A stretch of DNA of 64,000 bases from positions 74,127 through 138,126 of the forward strand of contig JBBIKG010000006.1 of assembly GCA_037445555.1 (NCBI GenBank), written 5' to 3'. Positions 10,377 through 19,803 of this stretch are shown in pieces. Position numbers and translations under genes: made by a program. Positions within the stretch are counted from its first letter, which is position 1; each line of letters begins with the position of its first letter. The DNA is from JAAYJT01 sp037445555 (GTDB lineage: Bacteria; Bacteroidota; Bacteroidia; Bacteroidales; JAAYJT01). The notes below the pieces were generated by a model. That model worked only from the letters and a program-made list of their open reading frames with translations, was not told where the DNA came from and did not search any database.

Positions 10377-10422
10377 AGAACTTGATTAAGGGTAAACATC
10401 ATTAAGAGCAAAAAAATCTGGT

Positions 10423-11292
10423 TTACGTAGAATCGCTGTGATCATTCAACGGATTAACATGGCAATCGCGGCATTCAAGGCTTTTGTTGTACATCTCCAT
10501 AGCACGTGCACTCATACCCATACTGCTGAAACCTCCGTCATGATAAAGATTCTGCATGGTTACCTTTCGTGTCAGATCGCTGAACAGAGTGATGCAATAG
10601 TCAGCACATTCATCCCCAGTGGCATTGCCGAGCGGCGACATACGTTCCGTGAAATCCATCAGCCCACTGAATCCCTTGACCCCCAGACCCGCTGTGGTTG
10701 GAGTGGGCGACTGGGATATGGTATTAATACGAATCTTTTTCTCTCTCCCATAAATGTATCCAAAACTGCGGGCAATACTCTCGAGGGCAGCTTTGGCATC
10801 CGCCATGTCGTTGTATTCAAACAAGGTTCGTTGAGCAGCGATATAACTCAGTGCCACAATACTACCCCAATCGTTGATGGCATCGAGTTTTTTGGCTGCC
10901 TGGATCATTTTGTGAAAGGATATAGCTGAAATATCGAGTGTTTTAGAAAAATTGTCATAATTTGTCTGGTCATACGGGACCTTTTTTCTGACGTTTGGTG
11001 ACATACCTATGCTGTGCAGCACAAAATCAACCTTGCTACCGAAATGTTCAAGTGCGGAAATAAAAACATGTTCCAGGTCTTTGACATTGGTAGCATCTGC
11101 CGGAACCATGAGGCTGGATGTCTTTAGGGCAAGATCGTGCAGAGTTCCCATCCTGACGGCAAGCAGAGTGTTGCTTAATACCAGTTGTGCGCCTTCTTCA
11201 AAGGCACGTTCTGCCACTTTCCATGCAATTGATTGCTCATTCAGCGCCCCGAAGATTACTCCATTTTTACCGGCTAATAAGTTGTATCCCAT
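10423..11292 (-). CDS. fabI: Enoyl-[acyl-carrier-protein] reductase (NADH), FabI type
   Basis: 289 aa from the ATG at 11290-11292; the open frame extends 17 codons further but that part (KNILPHFRNRKSSKF) does not fit the family N-terminus, whereas MGYNLLAGKNGVIFGAL does. FabI reduces enoyl-ACP in the last step of fatty-acid elongation. It is a short-chain dehydrogenase with the enoyl-reductase variant of the active site: Y160-x6-K167 in YNDMADAK, preceded by LSYIAAQRT. The substrate-loop region NTISQSPTPTTAG resembles other Bacteroidota FabI proteins. The C-terminal tail carries an unexpected CRDC pair followed by a hydrophilic end. Confidence 0.93.
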   Translation of the reverse strand: MGYNLLAGKNGVIFGALNEQSIAWKVAERAFEEGAQLVLSNTLLAVRMGTLHDLALKTSSLMVPADATNVKDLEHVFISALEHFGSKVDFVLHSIGMSPNVRKKVPYDQTNYDNFSKTLDISAISFHKMIQAAKKLDAINDWGSIVALSYIAAQRTLFEYNDMADAKAALESIARSFGYIYGREKKIRINTISQSPTPTTAGLGVKGFSGLMDFTERMSPLGNATGDECADYCITLFSDLTRKVTMQNLYHDGGFSSMGMSARAMEMYNKSLECRDCHVNPLNDHSDST

Positions 11293-11394
11293 GAATTTAC
11301 TGGATTTTCTATTTCGAAAATGTGGAAGAATATTTTTTATCAATCCTTTAGTGGCAAAATTATGTTTTTTTCACATATGCAGAATTCAGCATAT

Positions 11395-13050
11395 TTAGTC
11401 TTTCATAAGCTCCTGCGCAGCACGTAATCCTGCTTCTGTAATTTGCTCATCACTAAGCATTCTGGCTATTTCATATGTTTTTTCTTCCTTAGTGAGAGGC
11501 CGGATATCCGAATGTGTCTGGCCGTCTGATGTTGATTTATACGCAAGCAGATGGTGATTTGCCCTTCCTGCAATCTGAGGCAGATGAGTTATAGTTATCA
11601 CCTGCATGGCTTCAGCCATCTGACGCATCATAGCTCCCATCCTGCCTGCAATTTCTCCCGATATTCCACTGTCGATTTCATCAAAAATTACTGTCGGAAG
11701 TTTTTTCTTGTGAGCCAGTAAGTATTTCACAGCAAGCATTATCCTCGACAACTCGCCTCCGGAAGCCACCTGTGCCAGGGCTCTCATCTCACCTGCTCTG
11801 CGCGAACTGAATAAAAACTGAACAAGATCCTGCCCATAGGGACCGGGCTCATTGCCGGTGACCACCTCCACCTGAAAAGTAGCCTCGAGCATCCCAAGCT
11901 GATGGATGAGCTGCCTGATGGAATGACCAAATTCAGGAGCTGATTTCAACCTTGAATCAGACAATTTATCTGATAACCCGAGTACTCTCTCCTTTTGATT
12001 ACTTAGGTTTTGTTCGGTGCTTGCAATTTCTTCCTCTAGAGACAGGTAGGAATTAAGTTTGATTTCAAGTTGCCTTTTTATTTCAAGCAATGCCTCCATG
12101 CTGCTCACTTTATGCTTATGCTGGAGCTGGTATATGAGGTGTAATCTCGATTGCATCTCTTCAATCCGCTGTGGATTTATTTCAATTCGATTGCCCGAAC
12201 GTTCGAGTTCCGATGCTATATCTTTTAGATCGACATAGATCTCTTCAAGCCGTTCTTGGAGTTTCTTGAGTGCGGGGTGAAATTCGCCCGGCTTCCGAAT
12301 TGAAACTATGATTTCATGAACTTTGCGGATCACGCTGTGGTCTTCTTCATTAGCAATAAACAGAGCGGTTTGAATGGCGCTCTTAAGCTCTTCAGCATGC
12401 GTCTGAATACTAAGTCCCTGTTCGAGCTGTTTCTGTTCGTCTGGTTGTAACGAGGCTTTATTCAATTCATCAAGGAGGAAGTTAAGGTAGTCAGCCTCCT
12501 GTTTTGCCTTGACATCTGCTGCCCTGAGTTTTTGCAAGACGGATTCTAAGCGGAGCATTTCGAAATATTCTTCGCGGTAAGCAGATAAAGCTCCCTGTAA
12601 AAGAGAAAAACCATCAAGCAAATCCCGCTGCATCGAAGTATCGGAAAGAGTGATGATGGCATGCTGTGAATGAATATCGACCAAAAGTCCTCCCAGATCT
12701 TTCAACTGCTGGAGTGATGCCGGAGTATCATTGATGAATGCTCGTGATTTGCCATTGGATGAAATCTCACGTCGAAGTATTGTTAAGTCATCATACTCCA
12801 GATCGTGGGTGCTGAAAAAGGCCTGGAGATCATAATTTACAATATTGAACTCCGCTTCAATGACGCATTTTTTTTCTTTATCGAGCAGAGATTGCGAATC
12901 AGCGCGCTGGCCTAATACCAACCCAAGAGCACCGAGCAGAATCGATTTTCCGGCTCCGGTTTCGCCAGTGATAGCAGTGAAACCTTTGCTGAAATCTATG
13001 CTAAGCTTTCGAATAAGAACAAAATTCTCAACGGTTAAGCGTTGTAGCAT
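11395..13050 (-). CDS. recN: DNA repair protein RecN
   Basis: 551 aa SMC-like ATPase used in double-strand break repair. I chose the ATG at 13048-13050 because Walker A (GETGAGKS, residues 29-36) then lies at the normal distance from the N-terminus and the gene no longer overlaps porD; the longer frame starting at 13167 would. The middle is a long coiled coil (about 150-370). The C-terminal half has the ABC signature ASGGELSRIML and Walker B with DEIDSGISG. It follows porD by 61 bp and is the last gene of the bamD-rpoZ-coaBC-porD-recN run. Confidence 0.95.
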   Translation of the reverse strand: MLQRLTVENFVLIRKLSIDFSKGFTAITGETGAGKSILLGALGLVLGQRADSQSLLDKEKKCVIEAEFNIVNYDLQAFFSTHDLEYDDLTILRREISSNGKSRAFINDTPASLQQLKDLGGLLVDIHSQHAIITLSDTSMQRDLLDGFSLLQGALSAYREEYFEMLRLESVLQKLRAADVKAKQEADYLNFLLDELNKASLQPDEQKQLEQGLSIQTHAEELKSAIQTALFIANEEDHSVIRKVHEIIVSIRKPGEFHPALKKLQERLEEIYVDLKDIASELERSGNRIEINPQRIEEMQSRLHLIYQLQHKHKVSSMEALLEIKRQLEIKLNSYLSLEEEIASTEQNLSNQKERVLGLSDKLSDSRLKSAPEFGHSIRQLIHQLGMLEATFQVEVVTGNEPGPYGQDLVQFLFSSRRAGEMRALAQVASGGELSRIMLAVKYLLAHKKKLPTVIFDEIDSGISGEIAGRMGAMMRQMAEAMQVITITHLPQIAGRANHHLLAYKSTSDGQTHSDIRPLTKEEKTYEIARMLSDEQITEAGLRAAQELMKD

Positions 13051-13111
13051 ATCATGTGATAAGGTTATAATTCCCGCGAAAATAAGAAAAAGGTGATTGT
13101 GGATCAGACTC

Positions 13112-14014
13112 TTAGAAGGCTTGCTTTTCAACAATCTTCTGATAGGTAGCCGAATTTGATGGATCAATTTCCTTTAACAAATTGACAACCCGTGGCTTAT
13201 CCAATTCACTGGCCTTTGAGTAGATGTTGACAATTTCCTCACGCTTGGCTTCAAGAATCAGTTGCAGAAAATATAGTCCCGGCCGTTGCCGATTGGCCTG
13301 GCGCATCAATTCGAGGCTCTCGGTCACGGCCAGCCGCCCAAGTTCTACATTTTCGGTCATCATGTCGAGGCCACGCCGGTGATACAGGTACATGCTTTCT
13401 CGTAGCGCCTGGTAGTTGCCATTCAGGATGTTTTCCATCAACCAGTAGCGATTGCGCTGACTTTCATAGGCTTTCCAACCTTTTTCTATGGCACTCTGGG
13501 CACTGTTGACTACCGCCATTGCTTTCTCAAAATACGGGGAACCTCCGAACTTGGAGAACGAATCGCCATCAAGCCCTAGCATCAGATAAGCATAAAATGC
13601 CATCAACGAAGTGAGATTTGAGGTAAAAGTGCCATCCGAATACTCCAGCACCTGCTGATCGATGTATCGAAACTGTACATCCCGGTCAATAAAATTCAGC
13701 AGTACCGAATGATAGCTGGATCTGTACACAGGTCGTCGTAATACTACATTTATCCGCCCGCGATATTCATCGCTCCCCAGGCGTTCAGAGAGAGTAATCA
13801 TTATAGTCCCCTCGATGCGCTCGTTGGGCTTGTAATTGTAGTTGGTCCAGTTTCGGGAATTGAAAAACTCATTAAGAGAGTTCTGCAAGCTGTTAAAAAT
13901 CTGTATATCGGTACCTTCAAGTTGTTGCGCGCTCACGGATACCGAGAGCATAAATTCCTGCGAGCGCAGTGACAGCGAGAACATTAACATGACAACAACA
14001 AGGAATCGCTTCAT
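13112..14014 (-). CDS. porD: Type IX secretion system protein PorD (DUF4835 family)
   Basis: 300 aa from the ATG at 14012-14014, which gives a proper signal peptide (MKRFLVVVMLMFSLSLRSQ) and removes overlap with coaBC. The protein matches the DUF4835/PorD family: segments such as NEFFNSRNWTNY, IEGTIMITL, YRSSYHSVLLNF and YRGRINVVLRRPVY are typical. PorD is needed for type IX secretion and gliding in Bacteroidota, though its exact role is not settled. Its place between coaBC and recN is the conserved location of the gene in this phylum. The window also encodes likely cargo of the system (16578-18887, 25787-27055, 36422-37570). Confidence 0.85.
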   Translation of the reverse strand: MKRFLVVVMLMFSLSLRSQEFMLSVSVSAQQLEGTDIQIFNSLQNSLNEFFNSRNWTNYNYKPNERIEGTIMITLSERLGSDEYRGRINVVLRRPVYRSSYHSVLLNFIDRDVQFRYIDQQVLEYSDGTFTSNLTSLMAFYAYLMLGLDGDSFSKFGGSPYFEKAMAVVNSAQSAIEKGWKAYESQRNRYWLMENILNGNYQALRESMYLYHRRGLDMMTENVELGRLAVTESLELMRQANRQRPGLYFLQLILEAKREEIVNIYSKASELDKPRVVNLLKEIDPSNSATYQKIVEKQAF

Positions 14015-14039
14015 AGCTACAAGTTTACAACCAAAACTT

Positions 14040-15251
14040 TTAGAGGTTTTTAGCCTGAAATTCGAAAATATAGTCTGCAATGTCTCGGGCGACATCTGCC
14101 TTTGGCTTCATTTCGAATGTTCTAGATTGCTGGTTGCGGTCGTAGATGTTGATCTTGTTGGTACCGACACCAAACCCCGATCCTTCTTCAGAAGCCAGGT
14201 TAAGAACGATGATATCGGCATTTTTATTTTTCAGCTTGGCTAAAGCATTTTGTTCTCCGTCACCGGTTTCAAGCGCAAATCCGACTACTACCTGTCCGGG
14301 TAGCTTAGTACTGGCAATATCATATAATATGTCAGAAGTTTTTTCAAGCCCGATGTGCAAGGTATCCTCCTGTTTCTTAATCTTTCCGCTTGCGATGTGT
14401 GACGGCCGATAATCGGCAACCGCTGCTGCCTTTATGATGATATCCATATCCCTATAGAGCTGCATGCATTTTTCATGCATCTCCTTTGCAGTAACCACAT
14501 CAACTCGTTTCACACCGGGGTGATGGATTGAAAGGGTAACCGGGCCGGTCACCAGAGTTACTGAAGCTCCACGTGCAGCAAATACCTGGGCTAATGCAAA
14601 TCCCATTTTCCCGCTCGAATGATTGCCTATATACCGGACAGGGTCAATTGCTTCCTGAGTCGGACCTGCAGTTATGAGGACTTTTTTACCTGCAAAAGAA
14701 TTTGATTGCTGAAAGTGTTCAATCAGAATGTTCAGAATTTTTTCAGGTTCTTCCATTCGACCTTCGCCGCAAAGTCCGCTGGCAAGCTCACCAACTTGCG
14801 GTTCGATTAACGTGTGACCAAACGATTGTAGAGTAGCAATATTTTGCTGTGTGGTGGGATGTTTGAACATATCCACATCCATAGCAGGAGCAAAAAACAC
14901 CGGACAGCGCGCTGCCAGATAAGTAGCTGTCAGCAGGTTGTCGGTAATACCGGTAGCCATTTTGGCTAACGTGTTTGCACTTAGTGGTGCAAAGAGCATG
15001 ACATCAGCCCAGTTGGCCAGGTCGACGTGGCTATGCCATTGCCCTGAGGCTTTGTCGAAAGGATCGATGCCGACTGGATTCATACTTAATGTAGCAAGGG
15101 TCAATGGCGTAACAAAATCACAGGCTGATGGTGTCATCAGTATCTTAACCTGAGCTTCCTGTTTGACCATCAGCCGTATAAGGAAAGGAATTTTGTATGC
15201 CGCAATACTTCCGGTAATTCCAATCAGTATCTTCCGACCTTGAAGCCCCAT
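14040..15251 (-). CDS. coaBC: Bifunctional phosphopantothenoylcysteine decarboxylase / phosphopantothenate-cysteine ligase
   Basis: 403 aa. It couples cysteine to 4'-phosphopantothenate and then decarboxylates the product to 4'-phosphopantetheine in coenzyme A synthesis. The N-terminal CoaC flavoprotein domain (about 1-185) has the active-site His in SHVDLANWAD, the motif PAMDVDM (PAMN in E. coli) and the substrate-flap Cys in GLCGEGRMEEPE. The C-terminal CoaB domain has AGPTQEAIDPVRYIGNHSSG, the nucleotide-binding core, and the later NKNADIIVLN. The Asn-to-Asp change in PAMN is, to my memory, usual in Bacteroidota. It lies 20 bp after rpoZ. Confidence 0.95.
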   Translation of the reverse strand: MGLQGRKILIGITGSIAAYKIPFLIRLMVKQEAQVKILMTPSACDFVTPLTLATLSMNPVGIDPFDKASGQWHSHVDLANWADVMLFAPLSANTLAKMATGITDNLLTATYLAARCPVFFAPAMDVDMFKHPTTQQNIATLQSFGHTLIEPQVGELASGLCGEGRMEEPEKILNILIEHFQQSNSFAGKKVLITAGPTQEAIDPVRYIGNHSSGKMGFALAQVFAARGASVTLVTGPVTLSIHHPGVKRVDVVTAKEMHEKCMQLYRDMDIIIKAAAVADYRPSHIASGKIKKQEDTLHIGLEKTSDILYDIASTKLPGQVVVGFALETGDGEQNALAKLKNKNADIIVLNLASEEGSGFGVGTNKINIYDRNQQSRTFEMKPKADVARDIADYIFEFQAKNL

Positions 15252-15271
15252 AGTGGATGAGTTAGTGATCT

Positions 15272-15610
15272 TTAAAAGGCATTCGGTTTGCCTGCCTTCT
15301 CCGGGTTCTCAAAATGAATTTCATCTTTCAGAAACTCATTTACTGCAATCAACGTAGGCTTAGGCAGGTTTTCGTAATATCGGGCAATTTCAATCTGCTC
15401 GCGGTTTTCAAACACCTCTTCCAGGTTATCGGAAGGTACAGCAAACTCATTGAGTTTACGGTCGAGTTCTTCTTTAAGTTCCTTCCCAACCTGGTTGGCT
15501 CTTTTTGAGATGATTGCAACAGTTTCGTATACGTTTCCCGTGGGTTTATGAAGAAGTGTCATGTCACGGGTAACGGTGGTTGGTTCAATTTTGAGTTTTT
15601 TCGGATCCAT
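15272..15610 (-). CDS. rpoZ: RNA polymerase omega subunit, Bacteroidota type
   Basis: 112 aa. It matches the divergent Bacteroidota omega family: start MDPKKLKIEPTTVTRD, then the conserved helix GNVYETVAIISKRANQVG, which aligns with the ARRA.QL helix of classical RpoZ that clamps the beta-prime C-terminus. The acidic C-terminal half is specific to the phylum. It sits between bamD (16 bp upstream) and coaBC (20 bp downstream), the usual location for this gene. It was often annotated as hypothetical in older genomes. Confidence 0.85.
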   Translation of the reverse strand: MDPKKLKIEPTTVTRDMTLLHKPTGNVYETVAIISKRANQVGKELKEELDRKLNEFAVPSDNLEEVFENREQIEIARYYENLPKPTLIAVNEFLKDEIHFENPEKAGKPNAF

Positions 15611-15626
15611 ATTTCTGTGATATAAA

Positions 15627-16421
15627 TTACAATTGTTTCATTTGTCGCAGGGCAGTCTGCTGGATACCGGATGCCTCGCGCGAGAAGCGGCTGGTTGGAA
15701 ACTGTGCAGCAAAATTATCATAGCTTGCTATAGTTTCCTTCAGGCGTTCTGCTTTTTTCTGTTCGATGCTGTTTATAGCATAATAATAATTGGCCCGAAG
15801 AATATTCATCATCGCTTCCTCTCTGAAGCGGGTATCGGGGTAGTCTTTCAACACATTCTTGAAGGCAGTGACAGCAGCCACATAATTTTCCATCCTGAGA
15901 TAAAGCCGGGCAATATCCATATCCTTCAGTTCCAGTTTTGCCCTCAGGTCATCGATCAATTTGTTACAACCAGCTACCCGGGTGCTTGAGGGATATGCGT
16001 TAATGAAAAGCTGCAATTCTTTGATTGCCTCCTTTGTATTTGACTGATCGAGTGATGAACGTGGAGAATCAAGGTACTGGCAGTAAGCACTCATGTAAGC
16101 ACACTCCTCTGCTAACGCACTTCGAGGAAAGGTTTTAACAAAACGTTTGAAATAGAAACTGCCAAGCACGTAATCCCGGAGGTTGTAATGGGCATAGGCG
16201 TAGTAATATGAAAGCCTCTCGGCCCGGTCGGTTCCGCGTAGCAATGGCATCAACTGTTCGAATAATTCGAGTGCGCGCTGATAGTCCTTCTGCTCATAGT
16301 AAACCATAGCCATCTGGTATTTCTCTTCGTAATCCTGGCTTTTCAGCAGCCGCTGGTATTTGCTGCATGCAGAGCTAAGCACCAATAGGAAAAGGCTTAA
16401 ATAGGTCAGTTTTCGAATCAT
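15627..16421 (-). CDS. bamD: Outer membrane assembly lipoprotein BamD
   Basis: 264 aa with a lipoprotein signal (MIRKLTYLSLFLLVLSSAC, lipobox LSSAC) and TPR-like repeats through the whole length (YEQKDYQRALELFEQL, YYFKRFVKTFPRS, INAYPSSTRV, NVLKDYPDTRF). BamD works with BamA to fold beta-barrel proteins into the outer membrane. The ATG at 16419-16421 is the only start that keeps the signal peptide. A TACTTTTG -7 element ends only 4 nt before it (see 16426-16433). First gene of the compact run through recN. Confidence 0.92.
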   Translation of the reverse strand: MIRKLTYLSLFLLVLSSACSKYQRLLKSQDYEEKYQMAMVYYEQKDYQRALELFEQLMPLLRGTDRAERLSYYYAYAHYNLRDYVLGSFYFKRFVKTFPRSALAEECAYMSAYCQYLDSPRSSLDQSNTKEAIKELQLFINAYPSSTRVAGCNKLIDDLRAKLELKDMDIARLYLRMENYVAAVTAFKNVLKDYPDTRFREEAMMNILRANYYYAINSIEQKKAERLKETIASYDNFAAQFPTSRFSREASGIQQTALRQMKQL

Positions 16422-16425
16422 GACG

Positions 16426-16433
16426 CAAAAGTA
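16426..16433 (-). promoter_or_regulatory. -7 promoter element directly before bamD
   Basis: The minus strand reads TACTTTTG, matching the Bacteroidota -7 consensus TAnnTTTG. No clear -33 TTG is found at 19-21 bp. Its G is only 4 nt from the bamD ATG, so a transcript from here would have almost no leader. Confidence 0.45.
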
Positions 16434-16577
16434 ACAATTTAATGCTAAACGAGATAACCCGGTTTGTTAGTATTTGTTAAAAATGTTGATCTGAATTGCG
16501 TTCCTGCAGATTGAACCCTATGAGTGCATCACGATGATTCATTGGCAATCCGTAAAACTATGCTATCTGGACAGTGA

Positions 16578-18887
16578 TTACCTTATTACCTGTATTTTCT
16601 TACAGAACTGCTGTTTGCCTGATCTGATTTCAATAATGTAGAGGCCTGCCGGCAGGTTAGAGGTAGGGATATTGAACTCATTACCAACCTCATAACTTGT
16701 ATATACATTTTTTCCGGTGCTGTTGTACAATTTAATCATGCTGATTGCCGCCGGAACTTTAACCGTCAGGTTACCAAGTGCATTCGGGTTTGGAAATGCC
16801 TCAATAGCGGTAGTGAATGAGTTATTCCTCTCCCGCCCCACCGGTTTTGGAGTGCAATCAATTACCGCTGCCCATCCCGGCTGAGGTATTACCTCCGATG
16901 ATGAAAATTGGAAAGTCAGGGACCCTGACGAATTTGCAGCTCTGACAACTCCGGGTGATTCGCTTCCGCACCACATTCCAATCAGAGGCGCCGAGGTATC
17001 CGTCCCATCAAAAATCTTCAATGCGACTTTGGAGCATTCGCTATTTTGCGAAAGTAAAAATGCCTTGAAATTGGCAGTAATTGTTTGGCCTGACTGGCCG
17101 GGCATAAAGGTCATGATATAGTTTTCATTCGACAGGAAGGCTCCCAAAGGGCCGCCGGAATCATAAAAAAGCGACTGACAGGTTGTAAGGGTAGCATTCG
17201 ATATATTAACCGGATTGCCTACATGTATGAAAGCCGGGATTGAGGTAATATGACCCTGGCTGCCTCCGAGTGTAATACTTACATCGTATATGCCGGGCTG
17301 GGCGTATGTAACCCTGGGTTGCAGCGCACTTGAGGTGGATGGACTCCCGCCATCGAATCTCCAGTGTACGTCTGTGGTTGTGTCACAAGTTGCAAACAAG
17401 AAATTGACCGCCTCCCCAGTTCCAATTGCTGTTGATGAGGCCTTGATGGTAACCCTGGGACTAACAGGGTTCATTTGTACATCAACTATGACTGACGATC
17501 GCCGGCTCAAGCTGACTGTTTTTTTTATAGGCTGGAAGCAGGGTGCTTCAAATGTAAGCTCATAATCACCTGGAGCCAGATACCTTGAGTAGCCCCCATG
17601 ATCCGGATGGGAATAGACAAAACTGTTGTCAGTATCGTGGCCTTCGATAGTAATACGTGCTTTCACAGGTTTCCCGGTAACAGCATCACTTACTATACCT
17701 TTTAAACCCAGAAGTGATCTTTCAAGATAATTGGTTAAAGAGCGGTAATTGTTTTCCCAAAGCACAGGCAGTAGTGACGAGGGATACAGCTTGGCAGTAG
17801 AAATTTCAATGGTCATTTCGCGACAATGATGAAAATAATTCATGTAATCCTGCCTGCCCCCTGAAATAACATACCATTCAGCTCCATTGGTCACCCCTCC
17901 CATGAAAGTAAAATAACCCTCAGGGCTGTAATACTGCGCAGTGTCTGCATATTCGCGGCAAACTTCAATCCACCAGTTTTGATCGGCCGTAGGTTCGCTC
18001 CACGTGTCCCATGGAAAATTGCATACTTCAGTTCCTCCGTGAAGGTTCGCCCCCATTGAAAAATGCTGCTCGTTAGCCACTGTCATGAATGCAAGTGTTT
18101 CGGGTTGCCAGGGTCCACCTGGGAACTGGCCAACCCTCGGATCAGGATAATTTCGGTTAAGGTCAACATTATTGGCATTAAATCGGGTGGCACCCGTAAC
18201 AGTATGGTTGCCGGCCTTGTAGGTGCCGTCGGGGTTTGCTAATGGAAAAATCCAGGTTTCGATACTGTCAACCAGTCTACGTATGCGGGGGCTCCGGGCG
18301 TACTCTGAGAGCAGGTAGTTTATAAACCTGATACTCAATACATAGCCGCCTGTTTCATCGCCATGCATGCCCGAAGAATAGAGAAACTGAGGCTTGCGAC
18401 CGGATTCGACCTGAGATGAGGTAATCCTTGCCCCCAGTAGTTTACGGCCGCTGGCAAGGGTACCAATGTTAACTATCTGGCAAAGCTGTGGATAATTTAT
18501 GGCAAATTGGTTCATCAGGTCTTCAAAGGCATCATAAGTCGGATATGAGTTCCATTCCTGCGGAGCGTTAATATTTATTTTTTCGCTCATGGCAGCGGTA
18601 AAACCTTCGCCGGGTGATGGAAGCAACTCGAAAGGGATGCCGGATAAAATCAAACGCTCCAATGATTCACGATTGACTACGGCTATCACTCTTTCGCCAT
18701 CAACAAAATCAATGGATGCAATCTGTCCGACAGCTATGAGTTGCGATTTGTCGGCGACCCGCAGCTGAACATAACGTTCGCCGTGATGTTCAAAAATTTT
18801 TTCAGGGATATTCTGCGATGGCGAAATGATTGGAAAAGCCAGTAAAATGCAGACCGCAAAAAGAGTACTTAACGAAATTGGTTTCAT
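16578..18887 (-). CDS. Secreted M14 zinc carboxypeptidase with CUB/PKD-like domains and type IX sorting domain
   Basis: 769 aa from the ATG at 18885-18887 (the frame is open 8 codons further up, but this start begins the signal peptide). The M14 domain covers about residues 110-385: zinc ligands H175 and E178 (GMHGDET), H283 (NLHGGTE), catalytic E361 (MTIEIST). It then has a carboxypeptidase-regulatory-like fold (about 388-465), a PKD-like domain (about 475-560, YAQPGIYDVSITLGG), a CUB-like domain with paired cysteines (about 565-675), and a C-terminal type A sorting domain (EAFPNPNALGNLTVKV to the end). It should be exported through the type IX system and trimmed at the cell surface, and is probably used in peptide scavenging. 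Confidence 0.9.
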   Translation of the reverse strand: MKPISLSTLFAVCILLAFPIISPSQNIPEKIFEHHGERYVQLRVADKSQLIAVGQIASIDFVDGERVIAVVNRESLERLILSGIPFELLPSPGEGFTAAMSEKININAPQEWNSYPTYDAFEDLMNQFAINYPQLCQIVNIGTLASGRKLLGARITSSQVESGRKPQFLYSSGMHGDETGGYVLSIRFINYLLSEYARSPRIRRLVDSIETWIFPLANPDGTYKAGNHTVTGATRFNANNVDLNRNYPDPRVGQFPGGPWQPETLAFMTVANEQHFSMGANLHGGTEVCNFPWDTWSEPTADQNWWIEVCREYADTAQYYSPEGYFTFMGGVTNGAEWYVISGGRQDYMNYFHHCREMTIEISTAKLYPSSLLPVLWENNYRSLTNYLERSLLGLKGIVSDAVTGKPVKARITIEGHDTDNSFVYSHPDHGGYSRYLAPGDYELTFEAPCFQPIKKTVSLSRRSSVIVDVQMNPVSPRVTIKASSTAIGTGEAVNFLFATCDTTTDVHWRFDGGSPSTSSALQPRVTYAQPGIYDVSITLGGSQGHITSIPAFIHVGNPVNISNATLTTCQSLFYDSGGPLGAFLSNENYIMTFMPGQSGQTITANFKAFLLSQNSECSKVALKIFDGTDTSAPLIGMWCGSESPGVVRAANSSGSLTFQFSSSEVIPQPGWAAVIDCTPKPVGRERNNSFTTAIEAFPNPNALGNLTVKVPAAISMIKLYNSTGKNVYTSYEVGNEFNIPTSNLPAGLYIIEIRSGKQQFCKKIQVIR

Positions 18888-18915
18888 GGTACCAGAAGAG
18901 CGGGGCAACACGCTC

Positions 18916-19803
18916 TTATGAGCCTTTAATGGTTCTGATCTGGGTGGCCAACCGGTTATATATGTCTTTGTTAACTTTTACCAATGGCAATCGAACATTA
19001 TTGGGGGCTAACTCCAGGATTTCAAGCGCTGCTTTTACTCCCGAGGGGCTTCCGTCGGCAAACAAAGTGTCTACAAAATCACAGAGCCGATAATGCCATG
19101 TGCGGGCTTTGCTGAAATCTCCTTTAAGACCAAGTCTGACCATTTCCGAAAATTCATGAGGAAAGGCGTTGGCCACAACCGAGATTACGCCATCGGCACC
19201 AAGCGAAAGTAGTGGTAATGTCATGTTGTCGTCGCCTGAGATCACAAGAAATCCTTTCGGTTTATTTTTGATGATCTGCATACATTGCTGCAAGTTGCCC
19301 GACGCCTCTTTAACGCCAATGATATTGCTGAAATCATTGGCAAGCTGTAACGTTGTCTGCGCACTGATGTTTGAACCGGTTCGCCCGGGGACGTTATAAA
19401 TGATTACCGGAACAGGACTCGCGGTGGCAATATGCTTGAAATGATAATAAATCCCCTGCTGCTGGGGCTTGTTATAATAGGGCGAAACAGACAAGACAGC
19501 ATCAATGTCTTCAAAATTAACAGACTTGATGGTATCCACAATTTCCATTGTATTATTTCCTCCGATGCCAACAACGAGCGGCACCCTGTGACTGATTGTC
19601 TCGATGGTAAAACCAAGTAGCGCGTTTTTCTCGTCCTTTGACAGTGTGACCGTTTCGCCAGTGGTTCCCATCAGAACGATGTATTCAACCTTGTTGTCGA
19701 TTACATGGTTGATCAAACGCTCCATAGCGCTAAAATCTATGGTGCCGTGTTTGTGAAATGGGGTGATAACGGCAACTCCTGTGCCTTTAAACTGGTTACT
19801 CAT
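18916..19803 (-). CDS. dapA: 4-hydroxy-tetrahydrodipicolinate synthase
   Basis: 295 aa TIM-barrel aldolase that condenses pyruvate with aspartate semialdehyde in lysine and diaminopimelate synthesis. The Schiff-base lysine is K165 in GVKEASGN, and the active-site Tyr is Y136 in IIYNVPGRTG. The N-terminal GTTGE segment for substrate binding is also present. The start overlaps the end of the preceding gene (19796-20398) by 8 bp, so the two are translationally coupled. The M14 gene follows after 28 bp. Confidence 0.97.
   Translation of the reverse strand: MSNQFKGTGVAVITPFHKHGTIDFSAMERLINHVIDNKVEYIVLMGTTGETVTLSKDEKNALLGFTIETISHRVPLVVGIGGNNTMEIVDTIKSVNFEDIDAVLSVSPYYNKPQQQGIYYHFKHIATASPVPVIIYNVPGRTGSNISAQTTLQLANDFSNIIGVKEASGNLQQCMQIIKNKPKGFLVISGDDNMTLPLLSLGADGVISVVANAFPHEFSEMVRLGLKGDFSKARTWHYRLCDFVDTLFADGSPSGVKAALEILELAPNNVRLPLVKVNKDIYNRLATQIRTIKGS

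Noticed and set aside
10438..10929. 163-codon plus-strand frame opposite fabI
   Set aside because: Antisense shadow of a well-supported gene; composition (repeated Thr/His) does not look like a protein family.
18486..18494. TGTGGATAA, a DnaA-box-like sequence
   Set aside because: Single copy inside the M14 coding sequence with no cluster or AT-rich unwinding region; not an origin.
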